The notes under the pieces were generated by a model that saw only the letters and a list, made by a program, of their open reading frames with translations, was not told the origin of the DNA and did no database searches. 64,000 bases of DNA from Caprimulgus europaeus (Eukaryota; Chordata; Aves; Caprimulgiformes; Caprimulgidae), in assembly GCA_907165065.1 (NCBI GenBank), contig OU015550.1:3312001-3376000 (forward strand). Direction: 5' to 3'. Numbering within the stretch: the first letter of the stretch is position 1; every line of letters starts with the position of its first letter. Below are positions 10,001 to 22,870 of the stretch, piece after piece. The position numbers were made by a program, and so were the translations under genes.

Positions 10001-12060
10001 AACAAAAAAAAATCTCCTCCCAGGTTGCTGGCTAATTGGAAGGGCTACCTGCCTAATTAAGAGCCTGGTGTGTTTGTCACCTCCAAAGGCCTCTTGAACA
10101 ACAGTTAATTAATCAGCACCGTGCTGGACCTTGCAGAGACAGGTGTCATCACCCTCATTTGGCAGATGGGGAAGTGTGAGGATCAGAGGTGGTGAGGTGG
10201 TTGGAGGCCAGGTGAAGAGCAGGTTTCACCCACGTTAGTGTCGGGTTTGGTGCTCGGTCTGCACTGTGTCCCTCTTAGATGTTTCTCCTCAGCATTGCTG
10301 GGCTTTTGCTGGCTGGGGAGGTTTCAAACTGTGCCTGGAGCATCCCCTCCCATTGCTCCAGTCCCCAGCTGCATCATGGGGAGTGTTTGCTGAGGATCCT
10401 TCTGTGCAAAACATTTTACAAACTGCAAAGCCACAGGTAGGACCTGGCTCGCTCTGAACCTGAGTTTTCTCATTTCCAGCATCCTTGGGTTGATGGAGGC
10501 AGGGATGTGTGGATTCAGCTCCTAGGTACAGAGGAGCCCCTCTCCTCACAGCCTCTTGAATGCTCCTGGTGACTCCAGGGAGGGGACAAATACAAATCAG
10601 GAGCAGGAGGTGCTCCAGGCTGGGGAGGGGGACGGCAGCAAGGTCTGACCCAGGTCTGGGCTTACTGCTTTGGTCATGTTCGTCCATTTCCACCCATTTC
10701 TGCCCAAAGTTGCTCTTTCTCTGCAATATAAGTGACAACAGCACAAGCAAGAAGGCTCTGCAGGCTGGTCCAAAATGATTAACAGCCTTTGTTAATTCTT
10801 CCCCAGCACAAGACAGTGAGCATCACATTTACCCTGCTCTGTGTTCCTGACTTTCTCAAGGCATCACAGGGCTGAACTCCAGCTCCCATCATCTCCAGCA
10901 TGGAGCATCCTGAGAGCACAGCCTTTGAGAAGAGCTTCCTGAGATTCACCATGTCCTGAGGAGTTTCCAGCAGAGACGAAACATTTCTGCTTCCTCAAAG
11001 AAGCAGAAGGACTTGCCCAGGCCCATGTGGGAGAGGTGGTAGCGGAGTGGGGCACAGGACACCCATTCTTCTTCCCATTACCTCAGAGCTTGCATGCAAA
11101 TCCCTGTTGAACGATTTATTACTGGCTGCAATCAATAATTCGCCCCCAGGAATAGACATTTCTGGTAGCTGGCTCCTCTGCTTGCTTTTGGAGGGTGGTA
11201 TCAGGCCAAGGCATGGGGGTTGCTGAGCACTTGGCCCCCCATCTGCACCTGGGGTGGAAATGAGGGGAGTGAGCATGGAGGAGAAGGGTTGCTGTGGGTG
11301 TGCGTGGGTCTCTGTGGAGCCTGCATTGGGGCAAAGTTGGAGGAGAAGGAAGGGAAAATGAAGCCTGACGCGTGTCCCAACCCTCCAGCGTCGAGGGGCC
11401 TGGGCAGATGAAGAGCGTGGGTGCCCTTTGTGCCTGGAAAAAAATGGCCAAATCTGCCTGGACCAAGCCAAACGTGTCAGGTGCTGTCTTGTTTTGAAAG
11501 CTCTGCTGGGAAGTCACCCCTGGGACGGCTTGGCCGCCTGGGTGGAGAGTCATGAGGCTGGTGCTGGCGCGGCCGGGCACTGGCTGGGCATTCCACCCCT
11601 CCGGCCCCTCCAGCCGCGCTGCCGGACACGGCCTTTTGTGTTTGTGACCAGGAGGTGATGGGGACCAGACCCCCTGACTCCAGGAGCTGGGGCTTTAGAG
11701 GAGAGCTCTTCCATTGGGCCACAGCGTGGGGCAGCTCTGGTAACACCAGAGGAACTGGAGGTGAAACCAACTCCATCCTCATGGCATAAGGTCCCTGATG
11801 GGGGGACAGAGGGCTGGGGACAGCCCCTGATGCACTCATCAGCCAGAGCTACCACCAACCTGTCCCTGTCCCCAGGCACAATGTGTCTCATCCTTCTTGT
11901 TCACAGTCTCTCAAAAGCCTGGCTACAGGGGTGCTGAGCACCCTTGGGTGCTGAGCAGCTGCCCTTTGCCCTGCAGGGTTTGAGTTTCACCCCCTCTCAA
12001 TCCCAGAAACCAGGTTTAATTTCCCCTTTAAGCAAAAAAATTGGGATTTACTTTTAATCC
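7100..12060. other. Intergenic, no gene recognised
   Basis: No conserved protein family appears in any frame. A fairly AT-rich part (about 7380-8030 and 8180-8240) contrasts with the GC-rich surroundings. ORFs here are short and unlike known proteins. I see no clean repeat of note. Confidence 0.6.
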
Positions 12061-12069
12061 TCTGCCAGT

Positions 12070-12131
12070 GGGATCAGGGCTTGGAGGAACTCACTGCCCT
12101 GGGATCAGGGCTTGGAGGAACTCACTGCCCT
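12070..12131. repeat. 31-bp direct duplication
   Basis: GGGATCAGGGCTTGGAGGAA plus 11 further bases occurs at 12070 and again at 12101 with no differences, so the duplication looks recent. Confidence 0.9.
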
Positions 12132-12169
12132 GGGCTCAGCACTGCCTGGGGGTGTGATATCTATAACCC

Positions 12170-12395
12170 CATGTACAGAATATATAGATAGAGCCCCTCA
12201 AGTTGAGCTCCTATATTTCATATATAGAATATATAGATAAAGCCCCTCATGTTGAGCTCCTATATTTCATATATAGAATATATAGATAAAGCCCCTCATG
12301 TTGAGCTCCTATATTTCATATATAGAATATATAGATAAAGCCCCTCATGTTGAGCTCCTATATTTCATATATAGAATATATAAAGCCCCTTATGT
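12170..12395. repeat. 49-bp AT-rich minisatellite, about 4.3 copies
   Basis: Units containing AGCCCCTCATGTTGAGCTCC followed by TATATTTCATATATAGAATA start at 12192, 12241, 12290 and 12339, exactly 49 bp apart. A truncated copy starts at 12384. Copies are nearly identical. The internal TATATAGAATATATAGAT part is nearly self-complementary. The ORF beginning near 12298 is simply this repeat translated. Confidence 0.95.
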
Positions 12396-12399
12396 CCGA

Positions 12400-12690
12400 C
12401 TCTCTGACAAATATAATCTTTCCAGAGGCAGCAACAAGCAAGAGTTGTTCCTCACAATCAAATCCTTGCTGGCCCCAACCAACAAAGCCAGCCACTTGCT
12501 GTTAGGAGACCCACAGTGTTCAGGGGTTTGTAATTTTATGGTTTAACACAGAAATTCTAAATATACATCAAACTTGAAGGCTGAAAGGCTTTGGCTTTTG
12601 CATTGTTCCTCATTTATGGCCACACCATTTCTGTGGCAGTTGCCAGCAGCTGGTTGGTGAACATTTGTGAAGTATTTTGATGCCCTTCTT
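12400..12690. other. Intergenic, nothing recognised
   Basis: This is moderately AT-rich unique-looking sequence between the minisatellite and a short CR1 end. It could be part of an older mobile element, but I see no diagnostic LTR border or coding remnant. Confidence 0.4.
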
Positions 12691-12692
12691 CA

Positions 12693-12753
12693 GGTACGGT
12701 TGGACTCAATGATCTCAAAGGTCTTTTCCAACCAAATGATTCTGTGGTTCCAT
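12693..12753 (+). mobile_element. CR1 extreme 3' end fragment
   Basis: GGTTGGACTCAATGATCTCA followed by AAGGTCTTTTCCAACC and ATTCTGTGGTTCC is the terminal part of a CR1 tail; the rest is missing. Confidence 0.85.
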
Positions 12754-15700
12754 GTCGAGCTCCCAGGAAGTGCTGGTGGAGCTGTGACAGCCCACATGGC
12801 ACAGGGCGAGCAGGACGAGCTGGTGGGGCTGGAAAGCAGCTCTGGCTCAGACAGGGATGCTCCTGCCATGCCCAGGCAGCCACCCACTGCCTGCGCACCC
12901 CGACCTGCCTGCACCCGTGGGGACATGTCCCTGCTTGTCACCCCTGCTCTGGTTCACCCACTCGAGCCCAGTGTGTGCCATCCCCTGGGATGGTGATGAT
13001 GTGTTTTGGGTGATGCTGTCAGCAGGATGGGGAGGGAGGTGTGCAGGGGGGGCTGTGCTGGCTTGGGCACCCCAAGGTGGAGCATCCTGTGAGCTATGGG
13101 GAGCTGCTTGGTGTCCCACAAGTGGGTGGTCTGTGCTCCTTGGTCACTGGCTATGCCACCTCCTGGGACCTGGGGTGAGCTGCTCGGCCCTGGCCCTGGC
13201 AGGGCAGCTGGGATGCTCTGGGGCTGCGGCCATCGCTGTGATGCACAATGGCCTTTTGTCTGGGGCGGGAACATCCCACCATCCCAGTTTCCCAGTAACA
13301 TGAAACCTCCTCGGGGCTGCCGGCAGCAGGACAAAGCCCAGGGCTGCTGTGAGGGGACAGCTCTGGCCCCATTCCCATCACTCCCCTCCCCTGCCCCCCT
13401 CCCCGAGCTTCAGCACACATGCACTGAGCATGTTGGAGCTCAGGTGGGTGGCCACCAGCCGAGCCAGGGTCCTGCTAGAAAGAGGGTGGCATAAATCAAG
13501 GGACCACCAGGGACGGAGCCATGTGTTGTCCCCATGCCCTCAGGATGCAGCTACCCTGTGGTGGGGGCTCTGGCACCTTCCTCACCCTGGGGCTCCTCAT
13601 CCTCAGCAGACCAAGAGCTCCCCACTGTTGCTCCTCAATCCCCCCAGCAGGCACCAGTGGATGTGAAACTACCAGTGTGTCCCCCTCCCAGAGCCCAGTT
13701 TCCCTCTGCAGCCCCAGCCCAGCCCACCCCAGGGCTGGGGGTCACAAAGAGGGGTAACAAGGCTGGGGAGGAACTGGTGTAAATCATTAACAGGGGACGT
13801 GGTGGAGGAGAATGAGAAGGGTCATTAATTGAGGACTTGTCTGGCTGGTGGGGGTCTGGCTGCCTTATTTTTTTTTAATCAAGGTATTTTATTGCAAGGG
13901 ACACATCAAAATGAAACAGGGCAGCAAAGAAGCTGGCGGCAGCTGGCATCATCCTGGGGGGGGGGCAGGGGGAAGGTGGGAGGGAGGTGCTGCAAGGGAT
14001 GGGGGGCATATGGTCTGAGGGGCTGGAGAACATGTCCTGCAAGGGGCTTGCAGGGGGCTGGAGGACGTGCAGTGCAAGGGGATGGGGGACACTCGGTGCC
14101 AGGGACAGGGGACATGGTTTTCCTGCCCTTCCCAGTTGAAGGGCTGGTTCCTTTATCCCCTGGAATCTCCGCAGGCCCCGTGTGATGGGGAAGGAGCCCC
14201 CCTGCTCCCCACCCAGCTGGCAGCTCCTCTACCCCACGTGTAAAGACCATCCCAAGCTGTCCCCAGTGGGCCCCCCATTTTGTGTGAGGGCACATCCTGA
14301 GCTCATCTCCCACCCCAGGAAACATTATCAGCCACATCCCTGGTACCTCTGGGACAGGAGACCCAGCCCAGGGGACAGTTGTGTCTGGAGTCACCAACAC
14401 TGTGTCATTTCCACATTTCCCCCTCGGAGGGGGGTCTCTGGTGATGCCCCCCGTGCACACACGGGTGTGGGGACACAAGCACCGTGGACTTGTTTGCCTG
14501 GGGTTGCTCTCGCTGCCGGTGACCCGGAGTTCACTGTGGCAAAGGGGACGTGCTGAAGAGGTTACTCCTTGTCGGGGCTCCAAGAAAACACTTTTCCCAG
14601 CCAAATTCCTTGACACTTTCCCTTTTACTCAGTTCCGGTTGGAAAAGCATCAGGGACCGAGGGACTTCCCTTAGTCCTGGTGACTCAGGTGGTGGTCACG
14701 CGTGACTCAGTGGCTGGCAGTGTTCCCCACTCTGGAGGCGTGCGGGGTGACCGCAGAGGCAGGGAAGTGGGATGGGGAGGTGATGCCGGCGGTGACCGGA
14801 TGGGGGACAGGGCCAAGCCGCTTGCTGGTGTAAAGGAGAGAGCTGGGAGTTGGAGCAGTCCTGGTCACTGCTGTGACTCGTGTCCTTGTCCTCGGGCTGG
14901 GGTGTTTAATTAACAGGCTTTGAGGGAAATGGGTGACAATGGGTAGTGGGTGCAGCACCTTCTGGGGCAATAAATGACCCGAGAGGCAGCAGGACTGGGT
15001 GGGATGGGACATCCTGAGGTGAAACCAGCAGATTTTCCTGGTGGGAACACACTCCCTCATTGCTGGAGCGAGTTTTGGGGGCTGGAAAACTATTTTCTGG
15101 TGAAAGTAAAAGCTGGGTGCCCACTGAGCCGGTGGCCTCAGCACCATGGGCAGGATGTGACCTCGTCCCCATGGAAAGAAGGGCTGCGGGGGCCGGATCC
15201 AAGCGTCCCCCGCCGCATCCCGGGGCTGCTGCCGGCGTGCGGTGACACTGCGGTCCCTGCTGCCACCTAATGGGGAGAGACCTCCTGGCAGCGGGGTGGG
15301 CTGGGAGGGGGGGGACCTTCCCCAGGACCCTCTTTCCCCGTTGGGGGGAGGCCACCCGTGGGCTGCATCCTCCCTGCACGCCGGAGAATCACCTTGGAGA
15401 TGTGGGGTGGTGGGGGGACCCGTCCTTCTGCGCTGAGGGGAAACTGAGGCACGCAAGGGGCTGGAAAGGGACCCAAATGTCCTGATGCTCATTCCTGCCC
15501 ATGCGTGGGTGCTGCTGGGCACCCTCCAGCCTGGTCAGCTGCACCCAGTTAGGGGCTGGGGCTGTGGGAAAGCAGATTGAGCCCAGCTGGGAGCCCAGGG
15601 AGGTGTGAACTGGGGCTGTGTCCACAACTGATCCCTGCCCCTCAAAGGCACGGTGGGCAGGAGCTGGCCTTGGCCAGTCCTTGCTCTGCACCCTGTCCCG

Positions 15701-17060
15701 AAGGGCTTTGCATCTTTCCCGTGTTCCCAGGAAGGATCTGCCCATCCCCGGGGTGAGTCTCAGCATCCCTGGGTGGGGAGCAGGATGGTGCTGGGCTGGG
15801 GGGAGCTGCTGGGGTGGGACTGGGACAAAGTGGGGCCAGGTAGGGCTGAAACATGCCCCTGCCTCTCCCAGCTGGCAGCCAGCCTGTGACAGTCCCCATG
15901 GGAGCTTGCTCGGTCCCCTGGGGAGGGGACAGATGGGGATGCTGGTGACCTTGTCTGCAGGACTGAACTCTCCACAGGCTGCTTGCTTTGCCCCCTGTTG
16001 ACCTCATAGACAGTGTGTTTGTCCCTAGCAGGGGACACTCAGGCACGTGGCATGTCCCTGACCCTGTGACTTGGCTCACCCATCCCTGGAGAGGACGTGA
16101 CATCCAGCCCGGCCAGAGGATTAGGGCCGGTTATAACGGGCCGGGTGGTCACTGGTCGTTCCCAGCTCCGGTTACCTGGCGCCTGGGCGGAGCTCTGCCC
16201 GCCGATGCCATCGGGTCACATTTCAAATGGCACAGACACGCTGGCAGGCGAGCTGGGGGGTCACCAAGGAAAGGGCTGAAGGGCTTGGAGGAGGTCCCAC
16301 AATGTTGGAAGCCACTATGGGGCTGAGCATCCCACCCTTCCATGTCCCCAAACCCACAGTGGGGCACATGGAGCTGTGGTTACCCCCGCGGTCCCTGCCT
16401 GGATGGGGGGTCTCACATGGTACTTGCAACCTTTGTGACCTCTTTGTGGGGGGCAGGAGGTTACCCCCCTCCTCACTTGTTCTAGTCCCCCTCCATCCAT
16501 CAGGAGAGCAGCTGGGTGGGATTTTGCGAGGTTGTCACCCACCTTCCCACCCAGCTCCAGCGCTTGATTAATTGCTCCCTTAGCAACTGCTCATCTGATG
16601 AGGGTGCTGACGCCCAAAGAGGCGCACGCGTGTCTCCCCTCGGAGGGGAGAGTCACGATGGTGTGGGCTGGAGAGTGACTGGGAGCTGGGGGAGGACAGC
16701 AGAGTCCCTGATGAGAGGTCCCTGTGGAGGGAGAACCCCTCTGAACCAGCCCACCCTAGGCCAGCGCCCACAGCTCACCCTTAAAGAGAAGGATGGATGG
16801 AATGGCTGCCTGGAGGGTCCCTGCTCCGCAGCATCCTTGAGGAGAGAGCTCGGGGTGTGTTGGGGGATTTTTCCTTGAAGGTTTAGGGAAGGCTCCTGGG
16901 GGGGTGTTGAGAACGTGACTTGTGTTTCACCAGGTGGGTGACAAGAGCCTGGCTGGAGGGGACGGTCCCCACCATGTGTGTGGGGGGTGTCAGGCCAGTG
17001 AATTGCCCCAAGTACCTTCTTCCCTTTCCCTCCCAAGCCTGAAGGGAGCCCAGTGAATGT
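12754..17060. other. Intergenic, no gene recognised
   Basis: GC-rich sequence with many open frames but no family signature or convincing exon set. Two perfect AP-1-type sites TGACTCA occur at 14681 and 14703. A small CpG cluster lies at 15180-15260, and another, with GGGCCGGTTATAACGGGCCG, lies near 16123-16142. Confidence 0.55.
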
Positions 17061-17064
17061 TAGG

Positions 17065-17282
17065 AAGATTGGATGTGAGGAGGAATTTCTCTGCTGGAAG
17101 GGTTCTGAGGCATTGGAAGCAGTTGCCCAGGGCAGTTGTGGAGTCCCCATCCCTGGAGGGATTGGAGAGTCGTGTAGACACAGTGCTGAGGGACATGGGT
17201 TAGTGGGGACTGGGCAGTGTTGGGTTCATGGTTGGACTCGATGAGCTTAAAGGGCTTTTCCAATCCAGGCCATTCTGGGACT
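17065..17282 (+). mobile_element. CR1 LINE 3' tail, truncated
   Basis: This is the second CR1 copy type, recognised by GAGTCCCCATCCCTGGAGGG, AGAGTCGTGTAGACACAGTG, then a GGTTGGACTCGATGA-like end. It is closely similar to copies near 18.7, 39.9 and 49.6 kb. Confidence 0.9.
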
Positions 17283-18586
17283 CAGCATGGCTGGATCTGT
17301 CCTGCTGCAGGGCTGCAGTGAGGTTGGCTGCCACAGGAAGGCACTGGTGGCTTTTGCTGGAAGTCTGGGGATGTGAAATGTTGAATCCATACTTGAGACT
17401 GGAGTGTTTATATGGGGAGCATGGGCTGGGTGTGTGACAGGGACCCTGGGGGCTGGCAGTGCCCCCGTGGGACCCATTTGTCACCCCTCCCATCCCTGGC
17501 CAAGGCTGGCTATTGACCCTTGCTGCACAGATTTCTCCAGATGTTTTTTTCATTGCTCAGTGAAAACCAACCCACAGTGCTGAGCCCCCCATCCTCATAA
17601 ACCCCATCCCCTGCTGCTGGGGACCCCCTGGGACTCCACAGCCCCCTCCTCTCCTTCCCCACTGCCGAGACCCCTTGGAGCTGAGCAATGCACCTGCCTT
17701 TGTCTTCCTCCTTGTTCCAGGGGATGGGGCTTTGCTGGTCCTTGTTATATCCAACGTGTGGAAGAAACCCCCTGGGACCCCTTGTCTGGGGTGCAGGGAG
17801 CTGTGTCACCCTGGCATGGCCAGAGCACCCAACCAGGGAGCTTGGGGTGAGGTTTGGGTGCTTGGTGGCAAAGGCTTTTTAAAAATTATTTATTTTATTT
17901 ATTTAGTTAGTTAGTTAGTTTTAATTGGCTTGTGGTGTGAGGAACCATGAAATCTGGGCTGTGTTTTATTACAGCGCTGGACAAGATGGGAGTAATTAAA
18001 TGTGTGCTGCTGCTCAGCCCCACTCAAACGTGGGCTTGTCCCCAAACAGTGGCAGTTAAAGGACCCCTCTGTCACCAGGCTGCTGGCTCTGCTTCACTGT
18101 GGGTGTCCCCAGCACACCAGGGACATGTCCCCTCTGTGCCAGCTGTCCCCAGACCTGTCTGCCTTGGGGGTTTGGTGCCTGATGGCTGCTGAGCACATCT
18201 GGGTGCCAGAACCACCCGTGGGAGCCTGGCCTGAGCAGGGACTTGGCTCATTGCCCGGGAATTGATCGGGTTATGGGCGAGAATGTTTTATTACTTCATT
18301 TGAATAGCTAGGTCAGAACAATTTCTCTGTGGGAAGCTGTTCTCTCGGCAATAAAAACATCTTTGGCTGATGGTGCTGACCCTGAATTTCTGGGTGCAGC
18401 ATTGCCCAGCACCCTGCAAGGGCTGTGGCTTCAGCAAAGCTGCTGCCAGCGGCTGGTGCTGAGCTGGTGCCAGCAAAGGAGAAACGTGCTGTGGTGGGGA
18501 GGCTGCTCCACGCTCCCCAGCTGCTGCTGGAGGTGATGCCATGAGTGGGGTCCTGGAGTGAGGACACAGGACCCAAAATGGTATGT
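17283..18586. other. Intergenic, no gene recognised
   Basis: Sequence between two CR1 tails. It contains a low-complexity (TTTA)/(GTTA) run at about 17880-17922. No coding or RNA gene is recognised. Confidence 0.5.
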
Positions 18587-18887
18587 GTTGGTCTCTTCTC
18601 CCAAGGACCAAGGGACAGGACAAGAGGAAATGGCCTCAAGTTGTGCCCAGGGCAGTTGAGATTGGATGTGAGGAAGAATTTCTTTGCTGAAAGGGTTCTG
18701 AGGCATTGGAAGGGGTTGCCCAGGGCAGTGGTGGAGTCCCCATCCCTGGAGGGATTGAAGAGTCGTGTAGACACAGTGCTGAGGGACATGGGTTAGTGGG
18801 GACTGGTCAGTGTTGGGTTGATGGTTGGACTCGATGATCTTAGAGGGCTTTTCCAACCTTAATGATTCTACTCTATGATTCTATGAA
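18587..18887 (+). mobile_element. CR1 LINE 3' tail
   Basis: It carries CCAAGGGACAGGACAAGAGG, AGGAAGAATTTCTTTGCTGA, the GAGTCGTGTAGACACAGTGC block and the terminal octamers (AATGATTCTACTCTATGATTC), so the true 3' end of the element is intact. It is 5'-truncated. Confidence 0.92.
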
Positions 18888-21800
18888 ATGCTGCTCAGAA
18901 GTGAGCTCCTTCATGGCTGGCTGCTCCCTCTGTAGCACGGCCCCACCATCCCACACCCTCCTGGGACCTTGTGAACAGAGTGTGTGGTGTTGTCTGTGCT
19001 GGGAAAGAGAAAAAGCAAGCAATAATAATAATAATAAAATAATAATAAAGCAATTTAATTTTGTGCAGCCAAATGGAGCTGGGACCCCCCACCAAACTCT
19101 GCAAATGGAGCAAATTAAGAAAGAGCTCTTAATTAACTGACCAGCATCTAAACTATGAGCAGGAGGAGGGACATGGGGATTGAGGGGGGCTGCTGGTGCC
19201 AGGCATGTGCCTACAGGCAGGTGGGATTGTATGTGTGGGAGGGGTGGTGGACACGACCAGGATGAGTCTGGGTCAGCTCCAGGGTGATGCTGAGGAGGAT
19301 GATCCCTCCTGGAGTAGCTTTGCTGGTGCAAAGATGAAGCCACGAGGATGAGGAATCTCTTGGGATGGTGCAGCATCCATCCCACCTCTTCCTAAGCCCT
19401 TTTATCCCTTTTCCAAAAGTTATTTCTTGCACAGGGGACACACTGATATCAGCTGGGGGGGCCCTTGGTGGTGCAGCCCCTCTTGTTGCAACACCCAATC
19501 GATGAGGAACGTAATTACTCTTGCAAAGGCAAATCCGTGCTGGCCTTGCCTCTTTGGTCGCGCTCCAAGGAAGACAGTGTTTCCTTGCAAAGTATGAGGC
19601 CATGAATATTTTATGCCTGAGGAGGATATTTCTTTCAGGAGGTTGTTGCATGAATTATGGAAAAGTTGGGAGGAGAAGATGGTTGTTATTCCGATGGGGA
19701 TGGCTCTGTGGTGGAGGATGACCTGGAACTGTGAGGCTTTGCTTGCCTGAGGTCCCTTTGGTTGGTGGGGAGCAAGGTCTGCTCCTCCCCAGGGTGTTTG
19801 GAGGGGGGAAGCGTGGTGCTGGCAGCCTCGCTGACTTGCTCCACATTCTCCTTCCTGCTTTCCCCCATCTCCTGTGTATCCTCATGTCTGGCCACGAGGT
19901 GCTTGAGATACTGATGCAGGACCCATTCATCATCCCATGGCTTCCCAGTGCTGGTCCCTCCCCGACAGCTTGGAGGCTGTTTCTGGCTGGGAGCTGGTGA
20001 TGTGCTGCTCTGATCAGCTATGTCCTGTGTCCCTGCTGCTCTGCTCCAGCATGGATGGTCGGGAAGGACGAGGGGATTAACTCTCAGCACCAACAGTGGC
20101 TTTTGCCTTAGTTGATACATAAAGATTTTCCTCTAGTTGTGCCGTTGGTGCAGAGGGACCATGTGCTGTCTGGCCATCACAGTTGATTTTACCACCAAAT
20201 GTGCTTTCTTCCTTTTTCTTTTTCTCCTTTTGAATTTTATTTTTTTTTTCTCTAAAACATTTCCAGCTGCCCATGATCCCTTTGGATAGAAAACCCCCTC
20301 CTGCATCCAAATGGAAATGCAGATAGAGCTGTCTGCCCCTCTTTCCTTGGGGGGGGAGAATTGCCAGAGTTGGGGGACAGGGCCATAGCCCTGGGATGTT
20401 GAACTGGGGACAAGGGGATGTCTCTGGTTTTAAAGAGAAAATTGGGGTGGAGAAAAGGAATATTGGTCCAGGAGAGCAGGACAGCACTGCAGCTGCATCC
20501 CCAAACCCATGGTCCTGCAGGGTGATCTGAGCACGAGTGTGATGAGTTTGCGCAGTCTCTGCACTGATTCAGGGGTTGGTCCTGTGCTCTCAGGAGCACC
20601 AGCAAAAAAAAAAGCTGCTGAAGGTGCATAATGAGAGATTTCCAATGTAACACAGCCTCAGCTCTTCATGTTTCTGTATTGTTTAGACCCAAAATCTGGA
20701 GTAATCGCTTGCCCAAAATAGCCTCTTGCTGCTCAGCAGCATCCAGGCGCCACGTGAGCCCGCGCGCTCCGGCACCGAGTGACTCCTCCGAAGCCTCGAC
20801 TCTGTCACGGCTCTGGCACTTTTAAGGGCTGTTTGAAAGGTTTTAGTGCTGAGGAAGGATGGCTGGGTGTCAGCAGGAGGTGAGAGCAGGAAGGTGCTGC
20901 GGGGTGTTTGCTGCTGCTTGGTGTTTGCTGGAGAAGCAGCGCTGATGCTTTGTGCCAGGGCCGGATCCTGCTGCAGAGATCTGCTCATGGGACAAGAAAC
21001 TTCTCTTGTCCCTTTTCCATTCTTTTCCCCATCAGCTTTCTCAGGAGGGTGGGAGCAACTTGGGAGGGGAGGAGGGTTGGGGTTGGTTTCCAGTTTCTTT
21101 ACCACTGGGTGAGGTCTGGCATCTCACTCAGCTGTGGATCTTGGTTGGGAGTTGGGGAAAAAAAATGACATAAATGTGTTTTGTCAAAGCATTTACATCC
21201 ATGGAGAGCTCTGACACTTCCTGTCTGGAGATGTCCCAGCCCATCCCATGCTGGTAGGGGGTAAAATAACTCAGTGTTTTTTCTGCCACCAGCTCAACTG
21301 CTGAGCATTTGGGTTGGCAGCTTGGATTTGGGGGAGCCCTGGTGAATTAGGCAATGGCTCCTTTTCATCCTCATTTATAAGTAATGGCTTTTAACTGGGA
21401 TGAAACCAGTTCACCAGGTACATTGAGTGGATCAAACTGGAAAGCACAGCTGACAGCAGCCTCGTGCTCTCCAGTGAGCAGCAAAGTGGGGTGCAAGGCT
21501 CCCAAATCCCTTCTCCCTTCCTGGCACAGGAGCAGCAGACACAAGAGAGAGGCAGGACATCGCCCAGAGGATGGAGCAGGGGGGGAAAACCCCATTTTTG
21601 CTGGTTGTGGCTTTGCTGCAGCTCCCCAGGGAAGGGCTGAGAGCACATGGCTTGGCCCCAGATGGGTACAAGGTGGGGATACAAGTTATGGGTTGTGCAG
21701 GGAATAAAGGCAGCCCAGGTGATGCTGGGGGTGCCAAATGGTTGCAGAACCTGTGATGAAATGTCACGCTGTCCATGTGACACGTGCCAGATCAGTGTGT

Positions 21801-22659
21801 TTCTACCACCAAGCTGGTTTATTTATTTAATTGAGCAAAACTCCCCATTGCTGGAGCCTCCAGTACCTGCTCACCAGGTCGGTCCTGGGGGCACAGCCAA
21901 GAGCTTTTCCTTGGCTGAGGTCTGAGCCTGGCTGGATCCATCAGTGCACTGAGCTGTGCCAGCCTCTGCTCAGCACCTGGGGGTGGGGTGTGGGTGCTAA
22001 GGGCCCATGGGGTGCATGGCCCTGGGTGCTGAGGGCTGTCTCCTTGCTGGCACTCTTGCCATTAGGTGGAAGTGTTGCAGAGGAGAAGAGCGCTGGTGCT
22101 GCCTGACTCCGGGCTCAGAGAGCGCTGAAAGCCAGGCAGGAGTCCTTTGTCCTCCTGAAAGGAGACAGTGAGGAACAAAGGGGAATTTTTAGGTTGGATA
22201 CACTCAGGAGAGAGGAATAAATCCCTGCTGAGAGGCTCTGACACTGCAGCTGGAGGTTTGGCCATGGCTGAGGTTTGCCATGAAGCAGCGGTGCCCGCTG
22301 CTGCCCACGGCCGCTTGCAGAGCAGTGGGGTCAGATCCCAGCATGATCCATCCCCTCCAGCCCTGGCATGGGGAGGGGGCTTGGGAAAAGCCCACAAACC
22401 CAGGGCAAGTCCCTCCTTGGTGGCCTCCAAGAGGCAGCTCTGACTGCTCAGCCTCAAACAGGGTTTTGCTGAGGGTCCCACATTGGCCAGGTGGGATGCA
22501 GGTAGGACCCTGAGCTGCAGGAAAGCCACTGGTGGGGGCTTGGTGGCCCCTAACATGGGCAAGAGCTGAGGGGCAACCTGGGGGGGCTTTCAGAGAGCTG
22601 GTATGGCCACAGCAGCCCTCTTCACCAGGAGGAGGAGGAGATGTTGTCATCACTCACAG

Positions 22660-22870
22660 CCTGCAGCCGAATCATCCCTCTTTCATTGCTAATTCCTCCC
22701 CACGAGCCGGATGGGGTTTATTTTCCCCACCCATTTCTTTCAAATGCGACTCTTGCCATCGCAATCTGATTAGTCATGAAGCGTATAATGAGTTTTATAT
22801 TTATTTAAAATGCTCTGACATGTGGCATCCCATTATCCTCACTCCTCGAGAGGAACATGGACTGGATGTG
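22660..22870. promoter_or_regulatory. Possible conserved non-coding element
   Basis: This is a moderately AT-rich block with several homeodomain-type cores (GCTAATTCC, GATTAGTCATG, TATAATGAG) amid GC-rich flanks and no repeat signature. The call is by composition and motif density only. Confidence 0.25.
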
